Shown here in pieces: positions 27,801-37,249 of a stretch of 64,000 nucleotides of DNA. Under the pieces are notes generated by a model. It did no database searches. It saw only the letters and a program-made list of their open reading frames with translations, and was not told the DNA's origin. The stretch covers positions 124,001-188,000 of the forward strand of contig JAUIMF010000001.1 in the NCBI GenBank assembly GCA_030433415.1, given 5' to 3'. Made by a program: the position numbers and the translations under genes. This DNA is from Gammaproteobacteria bacterium. Its GTDB lineage: Bacteria; Pseudomonadota; Gammaproteobacteria; Pseudomonadales; Halieaceae. Every line of letters begins with the position of its first letter. Position 1 is the stretch's first letter.

Positions 27801-28330
27801 AATACATCCATGAGCGAACCGCGAACGGCAAATTCGCCGTGCTCGTACACCGTGTCCACCGCCCGGTAACCGCTTCGGCCCAGGGCACTGCGAAGTGCAG
27901 AGACGTCGAGGGTCTGGCCCTGTTCGAGAATCAGACTGTTGGCCTCGATGTAGTGCCTGGGGGGCAGACGCTGCATGAGCGCCGCCATGGGTAGCACCAG
28001 AACGCCGCGCTCGCAGCGGGGCAGGCGATGAAGCGTACGCAGGCGCTCCGAAACGATGTCCTGGTGGGGCGAGAAGTTGTCGTAAGGCAGGGTTTCCCAG
28101 TCCGGAAGCTGTAGCAGCTCATAGTCGTCCGGCAGAAAAAAGGGCAGCTCCCGCAGCAGGACCTGGGCCCGCGCGGTGTCCTCGGCCAGGACTACCGTAA
28201 AAGGAACGTCCGCGGCGATTTCGGCGATGGCAAGGGCGGGCGTGGCGCCGGGAAGCGGTCCCAGGGCAGTCCGACTGCCGCGTTTGGCAGGCCAGGGGGT
28301 TGACGCCAGCAGGCCGTGGAAGAACTTCAT
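24872..28330 (-). CDS. mfd: Transcription-repair coupling factor Mfd
   Basis: 1152 residues from ATG 28330 (MKFFHGLLASTPWPAKRG), close to E. coli Mfd (1148). The N-terminal UvrB-homology module is PDWETLPYDNFSPHQDIVSERL, then the RNA polymerase interaction domain (LHPGAPVVHAEHGIGRYLGL). The translocase motor carries Walker A GDVGFGKTEVAM, DEEH box IIDEEHRFG, LTATPIPRTL and QLRGRVGRS. The C-terminal D7 domain ends the protein. The frame stays open far upstream of the ATG, but that part overlaps gap and is not coding. Confidence 0.97.
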   Translation of the reverse strand: MKFFHGLLASTPWPAKRGSRTALGPLPGATPALAIAEIAADVPFTVVLAEDTARAQVLLRELPFFLPDDYELLQLPDWETLPYDNFSPHQDIVSERLRTLHRLPRCERGVLVLPMAALMQRLPPRHYIEANSLILEQGQTLDVSALRSALGRSGYRAVDTVYEHGEFAVRGSLMDVFPMGSRLPLRIDMLDDEIDTLRCFDPETQRTVNTLPSVDLLPAREFPLDPAAIRDFQQRWYARFDVDHDQCPVFTELSEGRAPGGAEYYLPLFFAGCELLLDYLPEDAPLIAVGDHHDAAQRFWEEASRRYEDYGVDPRRPLLEPRELFTPVEELYSALGQRAVLELRTNPEAPVHVTTPALAPPQLLDSDSERGLRSRLDRLLEGHEGPVLLCAETEGRSEILLESLENPPPRIGSWTEFCASSHDFALCVAPLDRGINLGSTAPMLITEAQLFGERVAQRRRRRHRNAVDPEAIFRDLNELHPGAPVVHAEHGIGRYLGLIHLDVDGNAAEFLSLEYAEGSKLYVPVASLQLISRYAGSDPEHAPLHRLGSEQWDKAQRRAREKANDVAAQLLEVYARREAREGIRYNLPEDYARFANGFPFEETPDQAAAIEAVEQDMCGSGVMDRLVCGDVGFGKTEVAMRAAFIAAANGRQVAVLVPTTLLAQQHYNSFRDRFAHWPTRIEVLSRFRAASDTRVVAERLSRGEVDILIGTHKLLQSDIRFADLGLLIIDEEHRFGVKQKDTIKALRAEVDILTLTATPIPRTLNMALGGMRDLSIIATPPARRLSIKTFVREGNQGLIKEAVLRETLRGGQVFYVHNEVRSIEERAQKLQELLPDLSIAVAHGQMHETQLERVMSDFYHQRHHILLCTTIIETGIDIPNANTIIIDRADRFGLAQLHQLRGRVGRSHHQAYAYLLCPPASAMTRDAEKRLEAIEAAGDLGAGYQLATHDLEIRGAGELLGDEQSGQIQSVGFSLYSRLLRQAVEALQRGDIPDVDGPLEAITEVNLHGPALIPEDYLPDTNTRLILYKRIAACEDEQALREMQVEMIDRFGLLPDPVKALFVVNSLRLQAQRCGIKALELGEAGGHMDFQDDTRVDPLQLVTLVQEHPQDYKLAGPSRLRIVQALPSLKDREILARQLFEKLAGDQHDEAA

Positions 28331-28420
28331 GTGCCGGATGATCACAGATAAAAAAGGCTGCACATTGTAGGGGCTGCGGCCGGGCTGTACCAATCTGTGA
28401 CCCCGGTGGCAAAAGTCGTG

Positions 28421-28449
28421 TTGCGGGCGGGATTCGCGGCAGGGATAAT
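28421..28449 (+). promoter_or_regulatory. Promoter of gap
   Basis: -35 TTGCGG (28421-28426), 17-bp spacer (28427-28443), -10 GATAAT (28444-28449). Transcription would begin near 28456, about 37 nt before the GTG start of gap at 28493. An ATG inside the -10 (28448) is therefore not the start codon. Confidence 0.7.
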
Positions 28450-28492
28450 GCGCGCCCACCGCAAGCCGCAGCACATTGAGAGGACGTATTTC

Positions 28493-29962
28493 GTGACGGA
28501 CCACAAGCGACCCCGCCCTGACGATTATTTCAGTGACTGGAAAGAGCGTGAGGCTCTGGCTGAAGACCTGATTCCCCTGGTCGGCCGCCTGGCCCGTGAG
28601 CGGAATATCAAGTGCTTCTGCTACGACCGCTCCATGGTCAACAAGTCCGTGCTGGACCTGATGAAGACCCATCGCTATGTGCGCCAGGTCGAGGGCAATG
28701 AGCTGTCGGAGCGCGAAACGCATCCCATCGTCAAGGCGATCAGCGGCATGAATATCGGTCCCGCGCACATCGATGTGGGCCGTCTCGCGGTGAATTTCTA
28801 TGACAAGGGGCTTGGTGAAGGCAAGACCCTTGAAGAGTACCTGCGTTCTGAGCTCGACTACCTCATTGACTCCACCCACAAGCCGCTGGAGAAGCCGGTG
28901 GATGTGGTGCTCTACGGTTTTGGTCGCATCGGCCGTCTTATGGCCAGAATTCTTATCGACAAGGCCGATGGTGGCGAGGTGTTGCGCCTGCGGGCGGTGG
29001 TCGTGCGCAAGGGCAAAGCGCCCAATGATCTGGTCAAGCGCGCCAGCCTGCTGCGTCGCGATTCTGTGCACGGTGCCTTCGCCGGGACGATTCGCGTCGA
29101 TGAAGAGCGCCAGAGCTTTGTGGCCAACGGCAACGAGGTGCGGGTGATTTACGCGGATTCACCCGACAGCATTGACTACACCGAGTACGGCATTGATAAC
29201 GCGCTGGTGGTTGATAACACCGGGGTCTGGCGTGACGAGGAAGGTCTGTCCCAGCACCTCAAGTCCAAGGGTGTCGCCAAGGTGGTGCTGACTGCGCCCG
29301 GTAAGGGCAACCTGAAAAACATCGTCGCGGGCATCAACAGCAGTGATATCGCCGATGACGATCGCATTATCTCGGCGGCCTCCTGCACCACGAACGCCAT
29401 CGTACCGCCCCTGAAGGCCATCGATGATGAATACGGCATTGTGCACGGGCACGTGGAGACGGTGCACGCGTTCACCAACGACCAGAACCTGATCGACAAC
29501 TACCACAAAGCGGATCGCCGGGGTCGCAGTGCGCCGCTGAACATGGTGATCACTGAAACCGGCGCCGCCAAGGCGGTGTCGAAGGTGTTGCCGCAACTTG
29601 ATGGCAAGCTCACCGGTAATGCGATTCGTGTGCCGACGCCCAACGTGTCGATGGCGATCCTCAACCTCACGCTGAAGGAATCCACGGACCGGGATCGCCT
29701 GAACGAGCACATGCGCCACATGGCACTGCATTCCGGCATGCGTCGCCAGATCGATTACTCCAACTCGCCGGAAGTTGTGTCCACGGACTTCGTCGGCTCG
29801 CGCACCGCCTGCGTACTCGATGCCCAGGCAACGATCGTCAACGGCAATCAGGCCGTGGTGTACCTCTGGTACGACAATGAGTTCGGCTACAGCTGTCAGG
29901 TCTATCGGATTCTGGAGCGAATGGCCGGCGTCGACTACCTGGTCTACCCACCCAAGTCCTGA
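28493..29962 (+). CDS. gap: Glyceraldehyde-3-phosphate dehydrogenase with N-terminal extension
   Basis: 489 residues from GTG 28493 (MTDHKRPRPDDYFSDWKERE), with GAGAGGA upstream. An extra N-terminal helical domain of about 130 residues precedes the NAD Rossmann fold (VDVVLYGFGRIGRLMARI). The catalytic Cys is in SAASCTTNAIVPP and the C-terminal segment is WYDNEFGYSCQVYRI. This long form is the variant found beside mfd in Pseudomonas. It is likely gluconeogenic or of altered cofactor use, which is inference. Confidence 0.92.
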   Translation: MTDHKRPRPDDYFSDWKEREALAEDLIPLVGRLARERNIKCFCYDRSMVNKSVLDLMKTHRYVRQVEGNELSERETHPIVKAISGMNIGPAHIDVGRLAVNFYDKGLGEGKTLEEYLRSELDYLIDSTHKPLEKPVDVVLYGFGRIGRLMARILIDKADGGEVLRLRAVVVRKGKAPNDLVKRASLLRRDSVHGAFAGTIRVDEERQSFVANGNEVRVIYADSPDSIDYTEYGIDNALVVDNTGVWRDEEGLSQHLKSKGVAKVVLTAPGKGNLKNIVAGINSSDIADDDRIISAASCTTNAIVPPLKAIDDEYGIVHGHVETVHAFTNDQNLIDNYHKADRRGRSAPLNMVITETGAAKAVSKVLPQLDGKLTGNAIRVPTPNVSMAILNLTLKESTDRDRLNEHMRHMALHSGMRRQIDYSNSPEVVSTDFVGSRTACVLDAQATIVNGNQAVVYLWYDNEFGYSCQVYRILERMAGVDYLVYPPKS

Positions 29963-30039
29963 GATCGCGCCGCGTGAGGCGCTGCCTCGAGTGCTGATTC
30001 GGGCCTTTGGTCTAGTAGCACCGGGGGGCGCACCTCCGC

Positions 30040-30272
30040 TATAATGCGCGCGATTAAAAACCGGTCTATCGGGGGTGCGAAAAGAGACCGGTTCGCCAGC
30101 CAGGCGAAAGCGCTGCCACATGGTGTGGAGCGCGTGGCATTCTTGCCGATTACCCCCGGGTTGCTTCGCCACAGTATTGAATTCAATGGCGAATTCGAGA
30201 TGGCGAATTCGAGGTGGACAGGCCTGCTCGGCGCCGTCCACAACAGTGACAGTTACGATCCAGGCGGATTAG
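30040..30272 (+). promoter_or_regulatory. nqr operon -10 box and structured 5' leader with a potential pseudoknot
   Basis: A perfect -10 TATAAT (30040-30045) has no clear -35. The ~220-nt leader then contains: P1, a perfect 9-bp helix (30059-30067 with 30085-30093) and a 17-nt loop; inside that loop CGGGGGT (30070-30076) is exactly complementary to ACCCCCG (30152-30158), a 7-bp pseudoknot extendable by G-T pairs. Between them are hairpins CGCC/GGCG (30094-30106) and GCGC..CCACA/TGTGG..GCGC (30110-30133). A perfect 14-bp tandem duplication (30186-30199, 30200-30213) precedes the ribosome-binding site AGGCGGA of nqrA. The rest of 29963-30039 shows nothing clear. Confidence 0.6.
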
Positions 30273-31616
30273 ATGATCAAGATTTCCCGGGGACTGAATA
30301 TCCCCCTAGACGGTGCGCCCTCGCAGCAGATCGAGGACGCGCCGGCAGCGCGTGCTGTGGCAATACTCGGTCACGACTATGTCGGCATGAAACCCACAAT
30401 GGAAGTCCAGGTTGGCGACCGGGTTCGCTGCGGTGACCTGCTCTTTACCTGCAAGAAGACCACGGGTGTTCGCTACACCGCCCCGGCGTCAGGCACCGTG
30501 TCGGCGATCAACCGCGGCGCCAAGCGGGTGCTGCAATCCGTGGTTATCGACGTGGACGGTGACGAGGCGGTCGATTTTGGTGCGATGGATGCCACCGCTG
30601 CGCGCGCGCTGGACGCCGATGCGGTACGGGAGCGACTCGTACAGTCTGGCCAGTGGACGGCACTGCGCACGCGCCCGTTCAGCAAGGTGCCTGCGCTGAA
30701 TCACGAGCCTGCCGCCATCTTTGTGACGGCTATCGACACACAGCCCCTCGCCGCGGATCCCGCGGTCATCATCGGCGAGCAGCGCGATGCGTTTGATCTT
30801 GGCCTCGACCTGTTGGCCAAGCAGACAGCCGGTACGCTGTTTGTCTGCACGGCACCGGGTGCTGATGTGCCCGCTGGCACCGCCGGCAATATCCAGCGCG
30901 AGGAATTTGCAGGACCGCATCCGGCGGGACTCGCAGGCACGCATGTTCATTTTCTGTTCGGCGCGGCTGCCGGCCGCACCGTGTGGACCATTGGCTACCA
31001 GGACGTTATCGCCATCGGTCGGCTGTTCCTCGACGGTCGCCTGTGGACCGAGCGCGTCATCGCCCTGGCAGGCCCGCAGGTCGAAAACCCGCGCCTGTTG
31101 CGTACGCGTCTCGGCGCGGACCTTGAAGCCCTGTGCGCGGGAGAGGTGCGCGGCGGTGAGAATCGCATCGTCTCAGGCTCCGTGCTGGGTGGACGCAAGG
31201 TCGCCGGTGCAACGGCCTATCTCGGGCGCTATCACCAGCAGGTGAGCGTGCTCGCCGAGGGGCGTGACCGCGAGTTCATGCACTACATGCGTCCCGGCGT
31301 ACGCAAACACTCCAGCACCGGTGTGTTCCTCAGCAATTGGTTTGGCCTGAAACCCCTGGCCATGACGACCACCACCAACGGTAGCGAACGCGCCATGGTA
31401 CCGGTGGGCAGTTACGAGCGCGTGGTACCCATGGACATGCTGCCGACGCAGCTGCTGCGTTCGCTGATCGTCGGCGACACCGAGACTGCCCAGGCCCTGG
31501 GCTGCCTTGAACTGGACGAAGAAGACCTGGCGCTCTGTACCTATGTGTGTCCGGGCAAGTATGAATACGGGCCGATCCTCAGGGATAACCTGACACGCAT
31601 TGAGAAGGAGGGCTGA
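30273..31616 (+). CDS. nqrA: Na+-translocating NADH:quinone reductase subunit A
   Basis: 447 residues, the length of Vibrio NqrA (446). Starts [14 protein letters not shown], the family N-terminus, with [18 protein letters not shown] and the conserved C-terminal ECPGK-like region [20 protein letters not shown]. It is the peripheral cytoplasmic subunit that closes the quinone site region. First gene of nqrABCDEF behind a long structured leader. Confidence 0.97.
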   Translation: MIKISRGLNIPLDGAPSQQIEDAPAARAVAILGHDYVGMKPTMEVQVGDRVRCGDLLFTCKKTTGVRYTAPASGTVSAINRGAKRVLQSVVIDVDGDEAVDFGAMDATAARALDADAVRERLVQSGQWTALRTRPFSKVPALNHEPAAIFVTAIDTQPLAADPAVIIGEQRDAFDLGLDLLAKQTAGTLFVCTAPGADVPAGTAGNIQREEFAGPHPAGLAGTHVHFLFGAAAGRTVWTIGYQDVIAIGRLFLDGRLWTERVIALAGPQVENPRLLRTRLGADLEALCAGEVRGGENRIVSGSVLGGRKVAGATAYLGRYHQQVSVLAEGRDREFMHYMRPGVRKHSSTGVFLSNWFGLKPLAMTTTTNGSERAMVPVGSYERVVPMDMLPTQLLRSLIVGDTETAQALGCLELDEEDLALCTYVCPGKYEYGPILRDNLTRIEKEG

Positions 31617-31618
31617 TC

Positions 31619-32818
31619 GTGGCACTTCGCAAGCTGCTGGACAGCACCGAGCACTATTTTCAGGAAGGCGGGCGCCTGCAGGCCCTGTATCCGCTGTACG
31701 AGGCCGTCGACACGATTTTCTATCGTCCGGCCAGCGTGACGCGCAATACCGCCCACGTCCGCGACGGGGTGGATCTGAAGCGCATCATGATCACCGTATG
31801 GCTCGCGGCGTTCCCTGCCATGTTCTATGGCATGTACAACCTCGGCTTTCAGGCGAACGAGGTTCTCGCTGTCACCGGCGGTGGCGTCGAAGGTTGGCGC
31901 GGTTATTTGATCGAGGCCTTCGGTGGCTACGACGCTGCCAACTGGTGGCACAACCTGTGGTTCGGGGCGCTGTATTTCGTACCGATCTACATGGTGACGT
32001 TTTTGGTGGGGGGCTTCTGGGAAGTCCTGTTCTCTATCAAGCGCGGTCACGAGATCAATGAAGGCTTCTTTGTCACCTCGATTCTCTTTGCCTTGATCTG
32101 CCCACCGGACCTGCCCCTCTGGCAGGCGGCGCTGGGTATCAGCTTCGGCGTGGTGATCGGCAAGGAAGTCTTCGGCGGCACCGGCAAAAACTTCCTCAAC
32201 CCGGCGCTGACGGGTCGCGCGTTCCTGTACTTTGCCTATCCCGCCCAGCTTTCTGGTGATGCGGTATGGACCGCCGTCGACGGCTACAGCGGCGCGACGC
32301 CCCTCGGTGTCGTCGCGGCCGATGGTATGAATGCCCTGCAGGCGCAGTACACCTGGATGGATGCATTTATTGGCGCCATCCCGGGCTCCATCGGCGAAAC
32401 GTCCACACTCATGGTCATGATTGGTGGCGCTGTGCTGCTGCTGACCCGTGTTGCGTCCTGGCGCGTGGTCGCTGGCGTCTTTGTGGGCATGTTCCTGTTC
32501 TCTTCGCTGCTCAACGTGGTGGGCTCTGACAGCAACCCGGCGTTTGCCATGCCCTGGTACTGGCATCTGGTGGTCGGAGGTTTTGCCTTTGGCATGTTCT
32601 TCATGGCGACGGACCCCGTGTCAGCGGCCATGACCGACAAAGGGCGCTGGGCCTATGGGATTCTGATTGGTGTGATGACCGTGCTTATTCGCGTCATCAA
32701 CCCCGCGTTCCCCGAGGGCATCATGCTGGCGATCCTGTTCGCCAACCTGTTCGCTCCGCTGTTTGATCATTTTGTTGTGCAGTCCAATATCAAGAGGAGG
32801 CTCGCCCGTGTCCAGTAA
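31619..32818 (+). CDS. nqrB: Na+-NQR subunit B
   Basis: 399 residues, RnfD/NqrB family with about ten membrane helices, carrying covalent FMN on T227 in GYSGATPLG and riboflavin at the interface with NqrE. It is the main sodium-translocating subunit. GTG start 2 nt after nqrA; the 3' end overlaps nqrC by 11 nt. Confidence 0.96.
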   Translation: MALRKLLDSTEHYFQEGGRLQALYPLYEAVDTIFYRPASVTRNTAHVRDGVDLKRIMITVWLAAFPAMFYGMYNLGFQANEVLAVTGGGVEGWRGYLIEAFGGYDAANWWHNLWFGALYFVPIYMVTFLVGGFWEVLFSIKRGHEINEGFFVTSILFALICPPDLPLWQAALGISFGVVIGKEVFGGTGKNFLNPALTGRAFLYFAYPAQLSGDAVWTAVDGYSGATPLGVVAADGMNALQAQYTWMDAFIGAIPGSIGETSTLMVMIGGAVLLLTRVASWRVVAGVFVGMFLFSSLLNVVGSDSNPAFAMPWYWHLVVGGFAFGMFFMATDPVSAAMTDKGRWAYGILIGVMTVLIRVINPAFPEGIMLAILFANLFAPLFDHFVVQSNIKRRLARVQ

Positions 32819-33578
32819 TGACAGTATCGGCAAGATCCTCAAGGTTGCCTTTGCACTGTGCATCGTATGCTCGGTGATCGTGTCCACGGCGGCGGTGGTG
32901 CTCAAGCCGGCGCAGGAGGCGAACAAAAGCCTGGATCGCAAGCGCAACATTCTGCAGGCCGCCGGTATGCTCGAGCCTGGTGTGAGTGTTGATGAGCAGT
33001 TCAAGGTGATCGAAGAGCGTTACGTCGACCTGCGCTCGGGGCAGTTCACCGATGACGTGCCCGAGGGCTACGAGCAGCGCGCTGCATCCAAGGACCCGGC
33101 TCTGTCGCGGGATGTGGCCACGGACGAAGACATTGCCAAGGTAGGCCGTCAGGCCAATATCGCCCAGGTGTATCTCGTACGCGGTGACGATGGCGGATAC
33201 GACAAGATCATCCTCCCGGTCCATGGCTACGGTCTCTGGTCCACGCTCTACGGCTTTCTGGCGCTGGAATCCGACGCCAACACGGTGGCGGGTCTGGGCT
33301 TCTATGAGCATGGTGAGACGCCGGGGCTCGGCGGCGAGGTAGATAATCCGCGCTGGAAAGGACTCTGGCCGGGTAAAAAGGTCTATCGCGACGGCGATGT
33401 GGAACTGCGCCTGCTCAAGGGTTCGGTGGATCCGACCAGTGCAAACGCCGAGTGGCAGGTCGATGGCCTTGCCGGTGCGACGCTCACGAGCCGCGGTGTG
33501 AGCAATCTTATTACTTTCTGGATGGGTGAAGACGGTTTTGCACCGTTCCTGACCAATCTGCGCAACGGAGACGCCTGA
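32808..33578 (+). CDS. nqrC: Na+-NQR subunit C
   Basis: 256 residues from GTG 32808, preceded by AGAGGAGG. One N-terminal membrane anchor ([22 protein letters not shown]) and a periplasmic FMN domain. FMN is attached by ApbE to T225 in [11 protein letters not shown], the same residue number as in Vibrio. The stop is followed 2 nt later by nqrD. Confidence 0.96.
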   Translation: MSSNDSIGKILKVAFALCIVCSVIVSTAAVVLKPAQEANKSLDRKRNILQAAGMLEPGVSVDEQFKVIEERYVDLRSGQFTDDVPEGYEQRAASKDPALSRDVATDEDIAKVGRQANIAQVYLVRGDDGGYDKIILPVHGYGLWSTLYGFLALESDANTVAGLGFYEHGETPGLGGEVDNPRWKGLWPGKKVYRDGDVELRLLKGSVDPTSANAEWQVDGLAGATLTSRGVSNLITFWMGEDGFAPFLTNLRNGDA

Positions 33579-33580
33579 TC

Positions 33581-34243
33581 ATGGATGCCGTGAAGGACAC
33601 CCTGACTACCCCGATCTTCAAGAACAACCCCATCGCGCTGCAGATCCTGGGTATCTGCTCTGCGCTGGCGGTGACCTCGTCCCTGCAGGTCACGCTGGTG
33701 ATGTGTATCGCCCTGACATCAGTGACGGCGTTCTCGAACCTGTTTATCTCGCTGATCCGCACGCATATTCCGGGCAGCATCCGCATTATTGTGCAGATGA
33801 CCATCATCGCCTCGCTGGTGATTCTGGTCGACGAAGTGCTCAAAGCGGTGGCCTATGACATCAGCAAACAGTTGTCGGTGTTCGTCGGCCTGATCATCAC
33901 CAACTGCATCGTGATGGGGCGCGCCGAAGCCTTCGCGATGAAGAATCCGCCCGTGGCAAGCTTTTTCGATGGTATCGGCAACGGCCTGGGCTATTCCGTG
34001 GTACTGATTTTCGTAGCGGTGATTCGCGAGCTTTTCGGTGCGGGCAAACTGTTTGGTTTTGAAATCCTGCCTCTTGTGACTGAGGGCGGCTGGTACAACC
34101 CCAATGGTCTGCTACTGCTTCCCCCGAGTGCGTTCTTCCTGATTGGTCTGTTCATCTGGATGCTGCGGGCATGGGATGCGAAGCAGGTGGAGGAGCCTGA
34201 CTTCCGTATTGCCAAACACACGGTAGCCGAGGAGGGCGTGTAA
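33581..34243 (+). CDS. nqrD: Na+-NQR subunit D
   Basis: 220 residues, NqrD/RnfE family with six membrane helices ([42 protein letters not shown], split). NqrD and NqrE form an inverted-repeat pair that binds a 2Fe-2S cluster in the membrane; conserved Cys in the segment [16 protein letters not shown]. The stop overlaps the nqrE start (TAATG). Confidence 0.96.
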   Translation: MDAVKDTLTTPIFKNNPIALQILGICSALAVTSSLQVTLVMCIALTSVTAFSNLFISLIRTHIPGSIRIIVQMTIIASLVILVDEVLKAVAYDISKQLSVFVGLIITNCIVMGRAEAFAMKNPPVASFFDGIGNGLGYSVVLIFVAVIRELFGAGKLFGFEILPLVTEGGWYNPNGLLLLPPSAFFLIGLFIWMLRAWDAKQVEEPDFRIAKHTVAEEGV

Positions 34244-34851
34244 TGGAGTACTACCTCGGCCTGTTTGTACGGGCAATCTTCATCGAGAACATGGCGCTGT
34301 CTGTGTTCCTGGGTATGTGCACGTTCCTGGCGGTATCGAAAAAGGTCAGCGCCGCGATCGGGCTGGGCATTGCGGTTGTCGTGGTGCTGACGATCACGGT
34401 GCCGGTGAACAACCTGATCTACAACTACCTGCTGGCGGACGGCGCTCTGGCCTGGGCGGGCCTGCCTGACGTCGACCTGTCGTTCCTGGGACTGCTGTCG
34501 TATATCGGTGTGATCGCCGCACTGGTGCAGATCCTCGAGATGTTTCTCGACAAGTACGTGCCCGCGCTCTACAACGCCTTGGGTGTGTTTCTGCCCCTGA
34601 TTACGGTGAACTGCGCCATCCTTGGTGCCTCCCTGCTGATGGTGGAGCGGGACTACAGCTTTGGCGAAAGCGTGGTCTTTGGCGCCGGTGCCGGCGTGGG
34701 CTGGGCCCTGGCCATCGTGGCCCTGGCGGGCATCCGCGAAAAGCTGAAGTACAGCGATGTGCCCGATGGCTTGCAGGGCCTGGGCATAACTTTTATCACT
34801 GTAGGGTTGATGTCCCTGGGCTTCATGGCCCTGGGTGGCATCGATCTGTAA
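34243..34851 (+). CDS. nqrE: Na+-NQR subunit E
   Basis: 202 residues, NqrE/RnfA family, six helices. The segment [13 protein letters not shown] carries the first conserved cysteine and [20 protein letters not shown] the second, which with NqrD hold the intramembrane 2Fe-2S cluster. Followed by a 23-nt gap before nqrF. Confidence 0.96.
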   Translation: MEYYLGLFVRAIFIENMALSVFLGMCTFLAVSKKVSAAIGLGIAVVVVLTITVPVNNLIYNYLLADGALAWAGLPDVDLSFLGLLSYIGVIAALVQILEMFLDKYVPALYNALGVFLPLITVNCAILGASLLMVERDYSFGESVVFGAGAGVGWALAIVALAGIREKLKYSDVPDGLQGLGITFITVGLMSLGFMALGGIDL

Positions 34852-34874
34852 GCCGGTTTTCTGAGGTCCCCTAG

Positions 34875-36098
34875 ATGGATATGACGATTGTTTATGGCGT
34901 TGGCATGTTTACGGCCATCGTCCTCGCGCTGGTCGGCATTATTTTGTATGCCAGAACCCTGCTGGTGAGCAGTGGCAATGTGACCATCGAGATCAACGGC
35001 GAGAAGAACATTACCGTGCCCGCTGGCGGCAAGCTGCTGCAAACCCTGTCTGAGGCCGATATTTTTCTCGCTTCCGCCTGTGGCGGTGGTGGTACCTGCG
35101 CTCAGTGCAAGTGCATCGTGAACGAGGGCGGCGGCTCCATGCTGCCAACGGAAGAATCACACTTCACGCGTCGCGATGCGGCCGAAGGCTGGCGCCTGTC
35201 CTGCCAGACCGCCGTCAAGCAGGATATGAAGATTGAAGTGCCCGAAGAGGTCTTTGGCGTAAAACAGTGGGAGTGCACCGTCGAAAGCAATCCCAATGTG
35301 GCGACCTTCATCAAGGAGTTGACCCTGCGTCTGCCCGAGGGCGAGAACGTTGACTTCCGTGCTGGCGGTTACGTGCAGCTGGAATGCCCGCCGCATGTGG
35401 TGAACTATGCGGACTTCGATGTGGACGAGGAATATCGCGGTGACTGGGAGCGTTTCGGCTTCTTCAAGCTCAGCTCCACCGTCAAGGACACCACAATCCG
35501 TGCCTATTCCATGGCGAACTACCCCGAAGAAAAAGGTGTGGTGAAGTTCAACATCCGTATTGCGACGCCGCCTCCGGGCAGTGAAGGCATTCCGCCCGGG
35601 GTGATGTCCTCGTGGGTGTTCAACCTCAAGCCTGGCGACAAAGTGAAGGTGTATGGACCCTTCGGTGAGTTCTTTGCGAAGAAGACCGATGCCGAAATGG
35701 TGTTCATCGGTGGTGGTGCCGGTATGGCGCCCATGCGTTCACACATCTTTGATCAGCTCAAGCGCCTCGAAAGTAAGCGCAAGATTTCGTTCTGGTATGG
35801 CGCACGCTCACTGCGTGAAATGTTCTACGGCGACGAATACGACCAATTGGCCGCCGAGAACGATAACTTCGAGTGGCATGTCGCGTTGTCGGATCCTCAG
35901 CCTGAAGACAACTGGGATGGACTCACGGGCTTTATCCACAACGTGCTCTACGAGGAGTACCTGAAGGATCATCCAGCGCCGGAAGACTGCGAGTACTACA
36001 TGTGCGGTCCGCCCATGATGAACGCCGCCGTGATCCAGATGTTGACGGATCTCGGTGTTGAGCCTGAGAACATTCTATTGGACGACTTCGGCGGTTGA
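34875..36098 (+). CDS. nqrF: Na+-NQR subunit F (NADH dehydrogenase)
   Basis: 407 residues: N-terminal membrane anchor ([21 protein letters not shown]), a plant-type 2Fe-2S domain ([15 protein letters not shown] and LSCQTAV), then an FAD domain ([11 protein letters not shown]) and an NADH-binding domain ([27 protein letters not shown]). It takes electrons from NADH. A terminator-like hairpin follows immediately. Confidence 0.97.
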   Translation: MDMTIVYGVGMFTAIVLALVGIILYARTLLVSSGNVTIEINGEKNITVPAGGKLLQTLSEADIFLASACGGGGTCAQCKCIVNEGGGSMLPTEESHFTRRDAAEGWRLSCQTAVKQDMKIEVPEEVFGVKQWECTVESNPNVATFIKELTLRLPEGENVDFRAGGYVQLECPPHVVNYADFDVDEEYRGDWERFGFFKLSSTVKDTTIRAYSMANYPEEKGVVKFNIRIATPPPGSEGIPPGVMSSWVFNLKPGDKVKVYGPFGEFFAKKTDAEMVFIGGGAGMAPMRSHIFDQLKRLESKRKISFWYGARSLREMFYGDEYDQLAAENDNFEWHVALSDPQPEDNWDGLTGFIHNVLYEEYLKDHPAPEDCEYYMCGPPMMNAAVIQMLTDLGVEPENILLDDFGG

Positions 36099-36106
36099 TC
36101 CACGAC

Positions 36107-36130
36107 AGCCGGCCTTCGGGCCGGCTTCTT
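36107..36130 (+). terminator. Rho-independent terminator-like hairpin after nqrF
   Basis: Perfect 8-bp stem AGCCGGCC/GGCCGGCT (36107-36114, 36119-36126) closed by a TTCG tetraloop and followed by TCTTCGTT. It ends only a few bases before the apbE start codon, so it would attenuate rather than fully stop transcription into apbE. The U-tract is imperfect. Confidence 0.7.
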
Positions 36131-36134
36131 CGTT

Positions 36135-37163
36135 ATGCGCAGAATTTTTCTTCTCTGTTTGCTGCTCGGTGCCCTGATTACCGGCTGCGGCGATGCTCCT
36201 GAGCGTGGTCGTCTGTCTGGTGCCACCATGGGTACCACCTGGTCCGTGATTTATGCCAACGCGGGTGACGTTGACGCCCAGCGCCTGCGTTCGATCATTG
36301 AGCAGGAACTCCTTGAGATTAACGCCGCACTGTCGACGTACATTCCCGATTCAGAAATATCCCGACTGAATGCGCTCGAGGGGGACGTCAACCAGCAGCT
36401 CTCATCGCGTTTTGCCGAGGTGCTTTCTGCGGGCCTGCGCATCAGTGCGCTCACCGATGGGGCCTACGATATTACCGTCGGCCCGCTGGTGGAACTCTGG
36501 GGCTTTGGAGCCCGGGAGTTTGACGGGCTTGTGCCCGCTGTCGAAACCGTGGCGTCCACCGCACAGCGGGTCGGTGTGCAGCGCCTGGAGTGGGACGAAG
36601 AAACCCGTGTGTTGCATCGCCCCTCGGCCATGCGTATCGATTTGTCATCCATCGCCAAGGGCTATGCGGTGGATCGCCTCAGTGTGCTCCTGCTAGAGCA
36701 GGGTCTGGACAATACCCTGGTAGAAATCGGCGGTGAATTGCGAGCTCGCGGAGAGCGACCCGAGGGCGGTCCCTGGCGTTTGGCGGTGGAGTCACCCGAC
36801 CCAGCAGGTCAGCGGTTTATTGAGGCGTTGGTGGTCAGCGATGCGGCGGTAGCCACATCGGGGGACTACCGAAACTTTTTTGAAGTCGACGGCCAGCGCT
36901 ATTCCCACCTTGTGGATCCGCGCACTGGCTACCCCGTGGCGCACGAGCTGGTCTCGGTCACCGTTATTCATGAAAATTGTATGGAGGCGGACGGGCTGGC
37001 AACGGGATTGATTGTGCTTGGTCTGGAGTCGGCGCTGGCATTGGCCGAGGCACAGGGACTGGCCGCACACTTTGTTTCTCGGGGCGAGAAGGGACTTGAG
37101 GTACACTACACAAGTGCATTTAGCCCCTACCGGTATCAGACCGGTGATGGGGCGAGCGAATGA
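36135..37163 (+). CDS. apbE: FAD:protein FMN transferase ApbE
   Basis: 342 residues. Lipoprotein signal peptide with lipobox LITGC (Cys17). The ApbE domain has GATMGTTWSV, DGAYDITVGPLVELWGFG and the metal/substrate region YSHLVDPRTGYP. ApbE attaches FMN to Thr of NqrB and NqrC, hence its place in the nqr cluster. No ribosome-binding site is visible before the ATG because the terminator-like hairpin directly precedes it. Confidence 0.95.
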   Translation: MRRIFLLCLLLGALITGCGDAPERGRLSGATMGTTWSVIYANAGDVDAQRLRSIIEQELLEINAALSTYIPDSEISRLNALEGDVNQQLSSRFAEVLSAGLRISALTDGAYDITVGPLVELWGFGAREFDGLVPAVETVASTAQRVGVQRLEWDEETRVLHRPSAMRIDLSSIAKGYAVDRLSVLLLEQGLDNTLVEIGGELRARGERPEGGPWRLAVESPDPAGQRFIEALVVSDAAVATSGDYRNFFEVDGQRYSHLVDPRTGYPVAHELVSVTVIHENCMEADGLATGLIVLGLESALALAEAQGLAAHFVSRGEKGLEVHYTSAFSPYRYQTGDGASE

Positions 37164-37249
37164 TCGGTGCCGGAAGCGGCGACTCCGGTTGTCGCAGCTG
37201 GCACTGACGACGGACTGTCGACAACGGTAAGGAGAACTTGGGAGGCATC

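Noticed and set aside
28331-29071. Open frame extending mfd about 250 residues upstream of ATG 28330
   Set aside because: It lies antisense to the N-terminal part of gap, and Mfd from 28330 has the normal family N-terminus and length.
30044-30436. Possible small protein reading through the nqr leader into nqrA
   Set aside because: Its ATG lies in the -10 box, it overlaps nqrA out of frame, and the leader is better explained by RNA structure.
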